Positions 8,740 to 17,538 of a stretch of 57,518 nucleotides of DNA are shown piece by piece. The position numbers were made by a program, and so were the translations under genes. Within the stretch, counting starts at the first letter, position 1. Each line of letters starts with the position of its first letter. Below the pieces are notes generated by a model. The model worked only from the letters and a program-made list of their open reading frames with translations, was not told the DNA's origin and did no database searches. Source of the stretch: Dysgonomonas sp. 511 (GTDB lineage: Bacteria; Bacteroidota; Bacteroidia; Bacteroidales; Dysgonomonadaceae); assembly GCF_010501105.1 (NCBI RefSeq), contig NZ_QVMQ01000020.1:1-57518 (forward strand). Reading direction: 5' to 3'.

Positions 8740-9800
8740 CAAAGCCCCTGGTTTCGGTACTCATGCCCTGCTACAATGCTGAGGAATATGTGGAAGACGC
8801 TATAAGCTCTATCCTCAAACAAACGTACCCCAACCTGGAGATAATAGCCATCGACGACTGCTCGACCGACAGCACAGGCGCAATACTACGCCGTATGGCA
8901 GCCTCCGACAGCCGCCTGAACGTGATAAAAAACCCCGAAAACCTAAAGCTGATAAAAACCCTCAACAAAGGGATAACGCTCTGCAACGGCGAATATATAG
9001 CCCGTATGGATGCCGACGACATCTCTATGCACCAGCGGCTAGAACTACAAGTAGAGTTTTTGGAAACCCACCGCGACCACGATATCGTGAGTACGATGTT
9101 CTACACATTCAGGTCGATGAACCCGGGAAAGTTGCACCTATACACCAGTCCGCTGCGCGATGAGGAAATACGGGCGTTTATCCTCTTCAAACCCGGTATC
9201 TGCCACCCTGCGGTGATGATACGCCGCCGTGTATTTACCGAACTGGGTCTTAGCTTCGAGCAGGAATACCTTCATGTAGAAGATTATGCCCTTTGGTCGA
9301 AAGCCATTTACCTGACGCGCCTTGCCAACCTGCCACAGCCGTTGTTGCTCTACAGGGTACACAGGCATCAGGTATCGGCATTATACGAAGACCTGCAACT
9401 CGAAAACAAGAAAAAAGTATTTGAGATACACTGCCGGCATCTGGGCTTGCCAACCGACGATGAGGCAATGGACATTTACGCTTCGGTAGCCGAAAGCGTA
9501 CCCTCCCAGTCGTCGTTTGCCTACGTAGACAAATGCGAAGCACTGATGCTGAGAATAATAGAAATAAACGGCGAAAAGCCTTTTTGCGACGACAAATACC
9601 TCAGGTATATGATGTCGATGCACTGGTTGCGGCTATGCGCCAATTCGCAGTTGGGACTAAAGGTGATAACCAGGCTGAAAAATTCCCCATTGTACAAAAA
9701 AGAGAATTACACAACGCGCGATTTGGTTATCCTCTATACAAAGTGTATTTTTAGGCTCAAATACAGAAAATCGTTTATATATAAAGTAATGTTCAGGTAA
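8736..9800 (+). CDS. Glycosyltransferase, GT2 family
   Basis: 354 residues. A GT-A catalytic domain fills the first ~230 residues: SVLMPCYNAEEYVEDAISSI at the N-terminus, the acidic pair in IAIDDCSTDSTG, and the metal-binding D-x-D at D92-A-D94. The last ~120 residues are basic and helical (YTTRDLVILYTKCIFRLKYR), which may anchor it to the membrane. Inverting transfer of an activated sugar to a lipid-linked glycan is the family role. It is coupled to the preceding GT4 gene and followed 9 bases later by the polymerase-like gene. Confidence 0.85.
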   Translation: MTKPLVSVLMPCYNAEEYVEDAISSILKQTYPNLEIIAIDDCSTDSTGAILRRMAASDSRLNVIKNPENLKLIKTLNKGITLCNGEYIARMDADDISMHQRLELQVEFLETHRDHDIVSTMFYTFRSMNPGKLHLYTSPLRDEEIRAFILFKPGICHPAVMIRRRVFTELGLSFEQEYLHVEDYALWSKAIYLTRLANLPQPLLLYRVHRHQVSALYEDLQLENKKKVFEIHCRHLGLPTDDEAMDIYASVAESVPSQSSFAYVDKCEALMLRIIEINGEKPFCDDKYLRYMMSMHWLRLCANSQLGLKVITRLKNSPLYKKENYTTRDLVILYTKCIFRLKYRKSFIYKVMFR

Positions 9801-9809
9801 AAAGCAGCT

Positions 9810-11108
9810 ATGATAGCGAAGATAAAAGAATGGATCCCGATGATCTTTCCCCTGCTGATGACTTTCTATCACATCTACCCGCAAGCGTTGGATGTGAGGG
9901 GCTCTTCGTATATATCGTTGGCAGGAGTAGTAGGACTTGGATTTTATGCCTACCACCGGTTTCCGTTCAAAGAAACGCTCGGAATACTAGCCGGTATGGG
10001 CATCATGCTCTTTTCGTTCTACACATCATCTTTCATCAACAACACTAACGACCCCTATACATTCGGATTCATCCGTAGCCAGATAGCCTGGCTGTTTTCA
10101 GCCTACCTCATCATACTCTTCATCTTCAAGATACACAAGCGCCCATCGCTCAACACCGTATTACTCTACATTGTGGGGGCAATACTCTTGCAATCTATTA
10201 TCGCCTTTGCCATGAATATAAACGAATCCGTACACGACTTCTTTTTCGACCTACAGATGCAAGTCGAATATTCGGAAGCAATAGTAGACGAAGGACGCGC
10301 CCAACGCCTGATGGGATACGGAATCGGATTCTTCGGGGCGGGAGCCATCGCCGGTATTGCACTGGTGCTTATATCATACCTGTTTATGAGGATGGATCTG
10401 AAACCGGCCGGATTCTTCCTGCTCGTTGCCGCCTACGCCTTTATTTTCTACATTGGACTGTTTATGGCGCGTACCACAGTGGTAGGATGCGGAGTGGGGC
10501 TTCTAGTCATTGCCATATTGTACCTGTGGGATAACAGGTCGCTCAAGAAACAGGCAAGAAAATTTATCGTAGTTTCGGTATTCGCCATGTTTGCCGGATA
10601 CACATTCGCCATGTTCTATTTCCCAAGCTTTTCCGACTGGGCTTTCGAGTTGTTTATCAACTTCATAAATACAGGAGAGATAAGCACTAGGTCGTCAAGC
10701 GGGCTGAGCCAGATGTTTATTATACCCGACGAGTTCGATACTCTGATGTGGGGTACAGGTCAGATGACATTTATGGGAACCGACGTAGGCTATTCGCGCA
10801 TGCTCTTCTGGCTGGGAATCCCAGGTACCATTATTTTTTATTACTATCAGTTTTTTGTGGCTAGAATGAGTTTTACACGCGATTGGGGTGTGAATATAGC
10901 CGCCCTGTCGATGGTAGTGTACAGCCTGGCTCTGAATGTGAAAGGATGGATCGACCTCAATCTGGTTACATACCTGATCTTCTTTTTCTTTATGTTCTAC
11001 AAATATTATGTCTATCTTCCTAAAGTGAACAAGACCGACAACTTCTGGGCACGTGCCCGCAGGCAGAAGATGGAAAACATTTATAACAAGAATAAGCAAC
11101 TGAAATGA
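9810..11108 (+). CDS. O-antigen polymerase/ligase-like membrane protein
   Basis: 432 residues with about ten to twelve predicted membrane segments and one large loop around residues 270-330 (STRSSSGLSQMFIIPDEFDTL region), the architecture of Wzy polymerases and WaaL-type ligases. These families are poorly conserved, so the call rests on topology and on its place among glycosyltransferases and sugar-nucleotide genes. It probably joins repeat units or transfers glycan on the periplasmic face. It overlaps hddC by 4 bases. Confidence 0.6.
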   Translation: MIAKIKEWIPMIFPLLMTFYHIYPQALDVRGSSYISLAGVVGLGFYAYHRFPFKETLGILAGMGIMLFSFYTSSFINNTNDPYTFGFIRSQIAWLFSAYLIILFIFKIHKRPSLNTVLLYIVGAILLQSIIAFAMNINESVHDFFFDLQMQVEYSEAIVDEGRAQRLMGYGIGFFGAGAIAGIALVLISYLFMRMDLKPAGFFLLVAAYAFIFYIGLFMARTTVVGCGVGLLVIAILYLWDNRSLKKQARKFIVVSVFAMFAGYTFAMFYFPSFSDWAFELFINFINTGEISTRSSSGLSQMFIIPDEFDTLMWGTGQMTFMGTDVGYSRMLFWLGIPGTIIFYYYQFFVARMSFTRDWGVNIAALSMVVYSLALNVKGWIDLNLVTYLIFFFFMFYKYYVYLPKVNKTDNFWARARRQKMENIYNKNKQLK

Positions 11109-11809
11109 GAGAATGTATCATACTGGCTGGAGGATTGGGCACACGCCTGCAAAGCGTGGTGAACGACGTACCCAAATGCATGGCTGAAGTAGCCGGCAAG
11201 CCGTTTCTCGAACACCTGTTCAACTATGTTGAGGCACAAAAGACAGACCATGTTATACTCTCGCTGGGCTACAAAGCCGAAGTTGTCACCACCTGGCTGC
11301 AAACGCAAAACCGCCCATTCCACATTTCATCCGTAATAGAAAACGCCCCGTTGGGAACAGGAGGAGGGATAGCATTCGCCTTTACAAAAGTGAAGACTAA
11401 CAGTGCATTCATAATAAACGGCGACACATTTTTCGATGTAAGTTTAAACTTGTTGAAAGAACAACACGATAAGAACAATGCGCATATATCACTGGCACTG
11501 AAAGCAATGCAAGACTTCGACCGCTACGGGTCGGTAGATGTAGACACCGATGGCAGGATAAAGCACTTCAACGAAAAAAAATATTGCAAAAAAGGACTGA
11601 TAAACGGAGGAATCTATCTGGTAGAAAAAAGTATTTTTGCTGAATTAGGCCTACCTGAAAAATTCTCATTCGAAAAAGATATACTCGAAGCCCATATCGG
11701 CGATATGCCGATTTACGGCTTTGCCTACGATAATTACTTTATCGACATCGGTATTCCGGAAGACTTTGAGAAAGCAAACAGGGAGTTGAAAATAACGGAT
11801 AAAAAATGA
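11105..11809 (+). CDS. hddC: D-glycero-D-manno-heptose 1-phosphate guanylyltransferase-like nucleotidyltransferase
   Basis: 234 residues. The NTP-transferase signature LAGGLGTRLQSV is at residues 7-18, with the downstream Lys of VPKCMAEVAGKPFLEH and the metal-binding NGDTFFDV near residue 105. It makes the nucleotide-activated sugar; guanylyl transfer to heptose 1-phosphate is inferred from the two following genes, gmhB and hddA, which supply that substrate. Overlaps of 4 bases on both sides show a tight operon. Alone, it could be read as any hexose-1-phosphate nucleotidyltransferase. Confidence 0.7.
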   Translation: MRECIILAGGLGTRLQSVVNDVPKCMAEVAGKPFLEHLFNYVEAQKTDHVILSLGYKAEVVTTWLQTQNRPFHISSVIENAPLGTGGGIAFAFTKVKTNSAFIINGDTFFDVSLNLLKEQHDKNNAHISLALKAMQDFDRYGSVDVDTDGRIKHFNEKKYCKKGLINGGIYLVEKSIFAELGLPEKFSFEKDILEAHIGDMPIYGFAYDNYFIDIGIPEDFEKANRELKITDKK

Positions 11810-12393
11810 AGAATAAATCCCCGCTTGCACCCTCTCCCCTTCTTGGGACGGGAAGTTTCCTCTTCCTCGACCGCGATGGCGTTATCAACCAAGAGCTACC
11901 CGGCGACTATGTAAAGACTGTCGGCGAATTTATATTCACCCCACAGGCTACAGAAGCCATAGCGATACTTACCTCGTTGTTCGACCGCATATTTGTTGTC
12001 ACCAACCAACGTGGCATAGGCAGGGGCGTGATGTCGCAGGCAGATGTAGACAATGTACACCAATATATGCTTGCCGAAATAGAAAAAGCAGGCGGACAGA
12101 TAGACCGCATATACATATGCCCCGCTATCAGCCCCACCTGCGTAAACCGCAAGCCCAATACAGGAATGGCATTCAGGGCGCAAGCCGACTTCCCAGAAAT
12201 AGACTTTCGCCGTTCGGTAATGGTAGGCAACAGCCTGTCGGACATCCAGTTCGGCAATAAACTGGGGATGTACACCGTATTGGTAGGCGATAAATACGAA
12301 AAAGAGCATAAAATATATGAACAGATAGACGCTTTTTGCGAAAATCTGTATAAGTTTGCAGATAATTTACAACACAACGTAAAACCTATATGA
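11806..12393 (+). CDS. gmhB: D-glycero-D-manno-heptose 1,7-bisphosphate 7-phosphatase, HAD type
   Basis: 195 residues. HAD motif I FLFLDRDGVIN gives D22 (nucleophile) and D24; VTNQRGIGRG is motif II; MVGNSLSDIQFGNKLGM is the final acidic motif. It removes the 7-phosphate in GDP-heptose synthesis. The four-Cys zinc loop of the E. coli enzyme is reduced to two Cys (CPAISPTCVNRKP), as in some relatives. Oddly, the first 17 residues (rich in Pro, Leu and Ser) come from a stretch resembling an intergenic repeat. Overlaps of 4 bases with hddC and hddA. Confidence 0.75.
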   Translation: MKNKSPLAPSPLLGTGSFLFLDRDGVINQELPGDYVKTVGEFIFTPQATEAIAILTSLFDRIFVVTNQRGIGRGVMSQADVDNVHQYMLAEIEKAGGQIDRIYICPAISPTCVNRKPNTGMAFRAQADFPEIDFRRSVMVGNSLSDIQFGNKLGMYTVLVGDKYEKEHKIYEQIDAFCENLYKFADNLQHNVKPI

Positions 12394-13418
12394 TTGTAAG
12401 AAGTAAAGCCCCATTCAGGCTAGGCTTAGCCGGAGGCGGCACAGACGTATCGCCATATTCCGACCTGTATGGAGGTTGTATTTTAAATGCCACAATCAGC
12501 CTCTATGCCTACGCAAATATAGAGCCGAGAAACGACGATAAGATAGTTTTCCGCATACCGCAAACCGGAGAAGAATATATCTTCGATGCATCTATAGAAC
12601 TCCCCATAACAGGCGACAAAGCCGACCTGATGAAAGGTATCTACAACCGTGTGGTAAGGGACTTCGCACAGCAACCGCTGTCGTTTACGCTTACCTGTGC
12701 GCTCGAAGTGCCGTTCGGTTCGGGATTGGGCACATCGTCTACTCTGGCAATAGCTATACTGGGCGCATACACCGAATGGCTCAAGTTGCCGCTGGGCGAA
12801 TACGACCTTGCCTATCTGGCATACCTTATCGAACGTATCGATCTCGGTCAGGCAGGAGGCAAACAAGACCAGTATGCAGCAGCTTTCGGAGGGTTCAACT
12901 TCATGGAGTTCTATGCCGACGACAAGGTTATAGTCAACCCGCTGCGGGTACGCAACGAAACTATCAACGAACTGTCGAACAATATGTTGCTCTATTATAC
13001 CAATTCGAGCCGCAATTCGGGCGACATCATCGTCAACCAGCAAAAAAATGTAAAAGAGCAAAAGGCAAAGTCTTTGGAGGCTATGCACCAGATAAAGAAA
13101 CAGGCTTACGAAATAAAAGAAGCCATACTGAAAAACGACCTCGACGAGATAGGCTATATCCTGCATCGCGGATGGGAGTACAAGCGCAATATGGCAGACG
13201 GCATATCCACGCCATTTTTCGAGGAGATATACGATACCGCCATCAAAGCTGGAGCCACAGGAGGCAAGATTTCGGGCGCAGGCGGTGGCGGATATGTATT
13301 TTTCTACTGCCCGGGCAATACCCGATTTGCTGTAGGCAAGGCTCTCGACAAACTGGGTGGCAAAGTGCAGTCTTATTCATTCACTAAAAAAGGACTGGAA
13401 ACCTGGCGTATAAAATAA
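12390..13418 (+). CDS. hddA: D-glycero-alpha-D-manno-heptose 7-phosphate kinase, GHMP family
   Basis: 342 residues. Three GHMP-kinase motifs are visible: RLGLAGGGTD at residues 10-19, the ATP loop PFGSGLGTSSTLA from about residue 108, and the C-terminal SGAGGGGYVFF. The kinase forms heptose 1,7-bisphosphate, which GmhB and HddC turn into GDP-D-glycero-D-manno-heptose in the cytoplasm. The isomerase GmhA, which starts the pathway from sedoheptulose 7-phosphate, is not in the window. The gene is coupled to gmhB and followed 2 bases later by a glycosyltransferase that may use the product. Confidence 0.8.
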   Translation: MIVRSKAPFRLGLAGGGTDVSPYSDLYGGCILNATISLYAYANIEPRNDDKIVFRIPQTGEEYIFDASIELPITGDKADLMKGIYNRVVRDFAQQPLSFTLTCALEVPFGSGLGTSSTLAIAILGAYTEWLKLPLGEYDLAYLAYLIERIDLGQAGGKQDQYAAAFGGFNFMEFYADDKVIVNPLRVRNETINELSNNMLLYYTNSSRNSGDIIVNQQKNVKEQKAKSLEAMHQIKKQAYEIKEAILKNDLDEIGYILHRGWEYKRNMADGISTPFFEEIYDTAIKAGATGGKISGAGGGGYVFFYCPGNTRFAVGKALDKLGGKVQSYSFTKKGLETWRIK

Positions 13419-13420
13419 GC

Positions 13421-14263
13421 ATGAAAGTAGCAATACTTATAAGGGTTTACGACCGGACAGAAGACTTAGAACATAACCTCCGGGTAATACGCGACACCTG
13501 GAAGGAAAACGACTATTACATCATCGTAGTAAGCAACGGGAAGAACAACGGATACGAAATTCCCGCCGAATCGCTACCCCTTATCAATAAGCTGGTAATA
13601 CTGGAACAAAACGCCGGACACAGGCGCGGCAATTCGCAACTATTGATGGAAGGTATGCACTATATACCCGACGATTGCGCCTACACGCTGATACTGGAAG
13701 CCGACACATGGATGTATGGCGACAGCGTGATAAGCAAATACACAGGGCTGCTTGCCGAAGATAAAACAAAGGTGTGGGCCAGTGCCGACTGGTACGACAA
13801 GTATTATGCCCTCGCCACCGATTTTGCCATTGTCAAGACAGAATATATAAAGGCTAACCGCGGAATATTCGATTTCGAACTTTTTCCCGAATGCCATATA
13901 GCCAATTTTCTGCGAGATACGAGCAAAGGATTCGTCTGGATAAGCGAAAATATGCCTGTGCACGTGCCCAGCTATATCCGGTGGGGTTATCCATATGTAC
14001 CCAACATCAGGGAAGGGAGGTTTTACGTATTCCCAAAATCGAAAACAGTGACACATCATATAGAATTTCTGAAAGGCGGCATGACGGCAAAAAAACGCTA
14101 TTTCAATATAGTGGCCGATACGGATTATTTTGCAGATGTACCGGTAGGAAATAAAAAATGGAACAGATTGAAAATGCGCTTCTGGATAGGGCTGAGCAAA
14201 TGCTTTGTAAAAAGAAGCTGGTATAGTAAAAAAGTTTATAAAACTTTTTTAAATGAAGAATGA
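13421..14263 (+). CDS. Putative glycosyltransferase, GT-A fold
   Basis: 280 residues. The start MKVAILIRVYDRTEDLEHNL is typical of GT2-like nucleotide-sugar folds, and LILEADTWMYGD at about residues 90-101 replaces the usual D-x-D with E-A-D, a plausible metal site. A basic helix near the C-terminus (RLKMRFWIGLSKCF) may contact the membrane. It directly follows hddA, so a heptosyltransferase role is possible but unproven. It is the last gene of the tightly spaced run; AT-rich repeats follow. Confidence 0.6.
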   Translation: MKVAILIRVYDRTEDLEHNLRVIRDTWKENDYYIIVVSNGKNNGYEIPAESLPLINKLVILEQNAGHRRGNSQLLMEGMHYIPDDCAYTLILEADTWMYGDSVISKYTGLLAEDKTKVWASADWYDKYYALATDFAIVKTEYIKANRGIFDFELFPECHIANFLRDTSKGFVWISENMPVHVPSYIRWGYPYVPNIREGRFYVFPKSKTVTHHIEFLKGGMTAKKRYFNIVADTDYFADVPVGNKKWNRLKMRFWIGLSKCFVKRSWYSKKVYKTFLNEE

Positions 14264-14515
14264 AAAATGAAGAATGAAAAATGAAAAATGAAGAATGAAA
14301 AATGAAAAATGAAGAATATTTTTGAGCTCTTTATTTTTCATTCTGGTTTTGAAAACGGTTTTTGAGATAATTTTTTCTTCCGCGAAGCGATAGTAACAGA
14401 CTACTTAAACTGAGTGAAAGGGGAAATTTGCAAAAAACAGAATGAAAATGAAGAATGAAGAATATTTTTTGAGCCCTTAATTTTTCATTTTTAATTCTTA
14501 ATTTTTAATTTAAAA
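14264..14515. repeat. AT-rich imperfect tandem and direct repeats
   Basis: From 14264 the unit ATGAAAAATGAAGA is repeated in irregular tandem. A longer unit (ATGAAGAATATTTTTGAGC, then a T-rich tail ending TTTTTCATT) occurs twice, at about 14308 and 14452. The second copy runs into TTCTTAATTTTTAATT just before the ATG of the MBOAT gene. No gene or promoter is evident apart from possible AT-rich promoter sequence. Confidence 0.6.
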
Positions 14516-15967
14516 ATGGTTTTTTCTACATATAGCTTTGTACTGATATTCCTGCCTATTGTGCTGATTGTTTACTTCGGCATGGCACGGTTTGTACCCC
14601 GCAGGGTGCAGCAGGTATTTCTCATACTGGCATCGCTGGTGTTTTATGGGGCGTTGTTTTTCAACGGCTTTGGCAACCTGTCGTATATATGGCTTATACT
14701 ATCGTCGGTGATAGTCAATTACAGTATATCGCTCGGCGTGCAAAATGCAAAAAACGGGACGGGACGGAAAATACTGTTTACAGCAGGTGTAGTGTTCAAT
14801 GTCTGCCTGATAGGTTATTACAAATACTTCAATTTTTTTATAGAAAATATAAACCTTGTCTTCGGCACCGAATACCTGATTAAGTATATTGCGCTTCCTC
14901 TGGGAATCAGTTTCTTTACTTTCCAGCAGATAGCCTACCTCATTGGCGTATGGAAACGGCAGGAACGCGTGCCGCAGTTTTTCGACTACACTCTATTTAT
15001 TGTCTTTTTCCCACAACTGGTGGCAGGGCCTATCGTTTTCCTCAACGATGTGATAGACCAGTACCGCGACGAAAAGAACCGCTTTTTCAACGTCGCTAAT
15101 TTCTCACCGGGCATCTTCTTGTTTGCCATCGGGTTGTTCAAAAAAGCAGTGATAGCCGATACCTTCAGCGACTTCGTACTCAATGGGTACTTCCAAGTCG
15201 AAAATCTTGCTTTCGGACAAGCATGGATGACTTCGCTGTTCTATACCTTCCAGATATATTTCGACTTTAGCGGCTACTCCGATATGGCTATCGGCTTGGC
15301 GCGAATGATGAACATCGACCTCCCTGTCAACTTCTACTCGCCATATAAGTCGAAGAGTATCACCGAGTTTTGGCAACGCTGGCATATCACCCTGGGGCGT
15401 TCGCTCGCCGTACTTATCTATTTCCCGCTGGGAGGCAACCGCAAAGGAAAGGTGCGCACCTGCATCAACCTGCTCATGGTGTTCCTTGTCAGCGGTATAT
15501 GGCACGGCGCGGCATGGGCGTTTGTGATATGGGGGCTGGCACACGGGGTGGTACGTGTATTCGAGAAAATATTCGAACGGCAGATAGTCAAAGTGCCTTC
15601 GCTGATACGGATATTCTTCACCTTCATGTTTGTAAATGCGGCATGGGTATTGTTCAGGCTGCAAGATACGGAAAGGGCACTCGTGGTGCTCAAGAAAATG
15701 TTCGTACCCGACAGTTTCAGTTTCGAAAATATCGGCATCCTGGCCTACAATGCCAATATCACATATCCCGACATATTGGCCACCATCTATATCTGTGTGG
15801 CTATGGCATTGGCATTCGTGATGGTTTTTGTATTCAGGAAAAACAGTATAGATTTGTATAATAATTTCCAACCTAAGGTAAAATGGGCGATAGTAGCGGC
15901 ATTGCTGCTTGCTATCTCGCTTGTCCATTTTTCGAGGGTGGGAGCATTTATATATTTTAATTTTTAG
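14516..15967 (+). CDS. MBOAT-family O-acyltransferase (AlgI/DltB-like)
   Basis: 483 residues, about ten membrane segments. Family motifs are ITEFWQRWHITLGRS around residue 280 and SGIWHGAAWAF around residue 325, the latter carrying the invariant His. PQLVAGPI near residue 170 is also typical. MBOAT proteins move acyl groups (usually acetyl) across the inner membrane for transfer to periplasmic glycans, normally with an SGNH-type partner; the 16396-17493 product fits that role. The ATG follows 252 bases of repeats, so it likely has its own promoter. Confidence 0.85.
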   Translation: MVFSTYSFVLIFLPIVLIVYFGMARFVPRRVQQVFLILASLVFYGALFFNGFGNLSYIWLILSSVIVNYSISLGVQNAKNGTGRKILFTAGVVFNVCLIGYYKYFNFFIENINLVFGTEYLIKYIALPLGISFFTFQQIAYLIGVWKRQERVPQFFDYTLFIVFFPQLVAGPIVFLNDVIDQYRDEKNRFFNVANFSPGIFLFAIGLFKKAVIADTFSDFVLNGYFQVENLAFGQAWMTSLFYTFQIYFDFSGYSDMAIGLARMMNIDLPVNFYSPYKSKSITEFWQRWHITLGRSLAVLIYFPLGGNRKGKVRTCINLLMVFLVSGIWHGAAWAFVIWGLAHGVVRVFEKIFERQIVKVPSLIRIFFTFMFVNAAWVLFRLQDTERALVVLKKMFVPDSFSFENIGILAYNANITYPDILATIYICVAMALAFVMVFVFRKNSIDLYNNFQPKVKWAIVAALLLAISLVHFSRVGAFIYFNF

Positions 15968-16078
15968 GAAAAGTAGAAAAGTTTATCTATACAAGCCTAA
16001 GCCCCCTGCACCTCCCCCAATCCCTCCAAAGGGTGGGGAGTAGACAAGCGAAACTAAAATGGGGGAAAGTAACAATAA

Positions 16079-16115
16079 AAAAAGTAACGAAATGCTGTTA
16101 CTTGTGTTACTTTTT
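16079..16115. repeat. Hairpin with AAAAAGTAAC arms
   Basis: AAAAAGTAAC at 16079-16088 pairs with GTTACTTTTT at 16106-16115. The same arms form a hairpin at 57105-57155. The T-run on the plus strand means this copy could terminate the MBOAT transcript. Confidence 0.5.
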
Positions 16116-16200
16116 AACTATATATTGTAAAATAAGGTTAAATAGATAAAGGTTTCACGAATATGAACGTTAACGAAAAAGCAAAAAGTAACAATGAAAC

Positions 16201-16342
16201 ACAGTACATGACAAAAAAATGATATTCCCTCGAAAGCCTGTAGGGGCGTAATATTTTACGCCCGATACAACCGACGGGCGAATGATAATTCGCCCCTACA
16301 AAGTTCATATTACAATGATTCAAATTTTTGTCATGTACGATG
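16201..16342. mobile_element. MITE with IS-like terminal inverted repeats
   Basis: GTACATGACAAAAA at 16204-16217 is the perfect inverse of 16325-16338. The same 14 bases form the end of the transposase-bearing element at 57225-57238. CAATGAAAC occurs on both sides (16192-16200 and 16343-16351), which fits a 9-bp target duplication. The interior holds a second inverted repeat built on GGGGCG arms (about 16242-16300), one arm of which recurs at 96-117. No coding capacity. It sits between the MBOAT gene and its probable partner. Confidence 0.75.
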
Positions 16343-16395
16343 CAATGAAACCTGTTTGTTTATTCTTTAACTACAGATTAGCATAACGAATAAAG

Positions 16396-17493
16396 ATGAG
16401 TTCGCCAGATAAAAATAAAAGTAAACGTTTCCTGCTGGTATTCACCATATCGGCAATCACGATGCTCTTCCTGATAGGATTGACAACTTATCTGGTAGAC
16501 CCTTTTTTACAATTCAGGGTAAATCCCAATAAACGCTACCTGCTCAACGCCTGGTTTGTGAATGGAGGCCTGGCAAAGAACTACGACTTCAATACCGTTG
16601 TATTGGGATCGTCGATGATACAAAACTGCGACCTGAACGTAATCAGGAATAAATATCCGGGAGCAAAACCGTTGAGGTTGTCTATCGGAGGTATAAAACT
16701 GCTCGAAATGGAGCACCTCTATTCGCTGATAGACAAGCAAAAGGTAGACAGGTTTATCATCTGTCTCGACCTGCCACCTCTCAACGACCGCGAGGATGCC
16801 ATACGCTATCCCCGCTACTTGTACGATGATGGGCTGCTAAACAAACTGCAATATCTGTACAGCTACGAATCTGTTGTCCGCTTCCTGCCCGTAGATGTAG
16901 GGGTAGACCTTTACCTGAAAAACAAGACCCATATCCCCGACGACTATGAGCAAAAAACCAATATAGACAACATCGGGAATAATTTCAAGGAAAGCTTCTA
17001 TTACAATGCCGAGCAAACGAAAACTATATTCTCGGCAGGGATTACCGTAACGCCACAGTATCTCGATTCTATGGATACATTTATGCCGGCAAGGCTCGAT
17101 TCTATGCTCAGCAGAATAGCTCCCGACAAATATCCCGATATAGATTATATCTTCATATTGCCACCCTATTCCGCACTATATTGGATTACAGCCCAAAACA
17201 GGAATTATTACGATTATTTCATGCATTTTCCACAATATATAGCCACACGCATGGCAATGTATAAAAATGTACGGCTGATGTATTTCTTCGATATACCCCA
17301 AGTTGCCGATCTCGAAAACTACCGCGATGTAACCCACTTCAGTCCGGCCATGACCGACTGGATGATGGACAATATAGACAATGACGACTATCTGGCCAAC
17401 AGCCGGAATATAGACGACAAAATAGCACGGACTGACAGCATTGTAAAGGCGTTTATAAAAGAAAACGACTGGATACCCGATTTTATGAAATAA
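16396..17493 (+). CDS. Membrane-anchored SGNH-like protein, MBOAT partner
   Basis: 365 residues: a short cytoplasmic tail, one membrane segment at about residues 12-32, then a periplasmic domain. VVLGSSM places G71-S72-S73 where SGNH/GDSL proteins have the nucleophile block, and RDVTHFSP gives D311-x-x-H314, the other catalytic pair. This architecture is that of AlgJ/AlgX/DltD-type proteins, which complete acyl transfer begun by an MBOAT. It follows the MBOAT gene with only the MITE region between, so I infer glycan O-acylation. The exact family was not identified. Confidence 0.6.
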   Translation: MSSPDKNKSKRFLLVFTISAITMLFLIGLTTYLVDPFLQFRVNPNKRYLLNAWFVNGGLAKNYDFNTVVLGSSMIQNCDLNVIRNKYPGAKPLRLSIGGIKLLEMEHLYSLIDKQKVDRFIICLDLPPLNDREDAIRYPRYLYDDGLLNKLQYLYSYESVVRFLPVDVGVDLYLKNKTHIPDDYEQKTNIDNIGNNFKESFYYNAEQTKTIFSAGITVTPQYLDSMDTFMPARLDSMLSRIAPDKYPDIDYIFILPPYSALYWITAQNRNYYDYFMHFPQYIATRMAMYKNVRLMYFFDIPQVADLENYRDVTHFSPAMTDWMMDNIDNDDYLANSRNIDDKIARTDSIVKAFIKENDWIPDFMK

Positions 17494-17538
17494 AAACCTT
17501 TTCCCCTCAGGGGGATACTTGTAACCCACAACAAAAAA

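Noticed and set aside
14264..14515. Possible CRISPR-like array from repeated ATGAAAAATGAAG units
   Set aside because: The units have no regular spacing or unique spacers and the sequence is low-complexity; no cas genes nearby.
15104..15928. 274-codon minus-strand frame opposite the MBOAT gene
   Set aside because: His/Tyr/Glu-rich translation typical of antisense frames; MBOAT motifs on the plus strand are unambiguous.
16318..16351. Longer target duplication for the MITE
   Set aside because: Only CAATGAAAC matches on both sides; extending further introduces mismatches.
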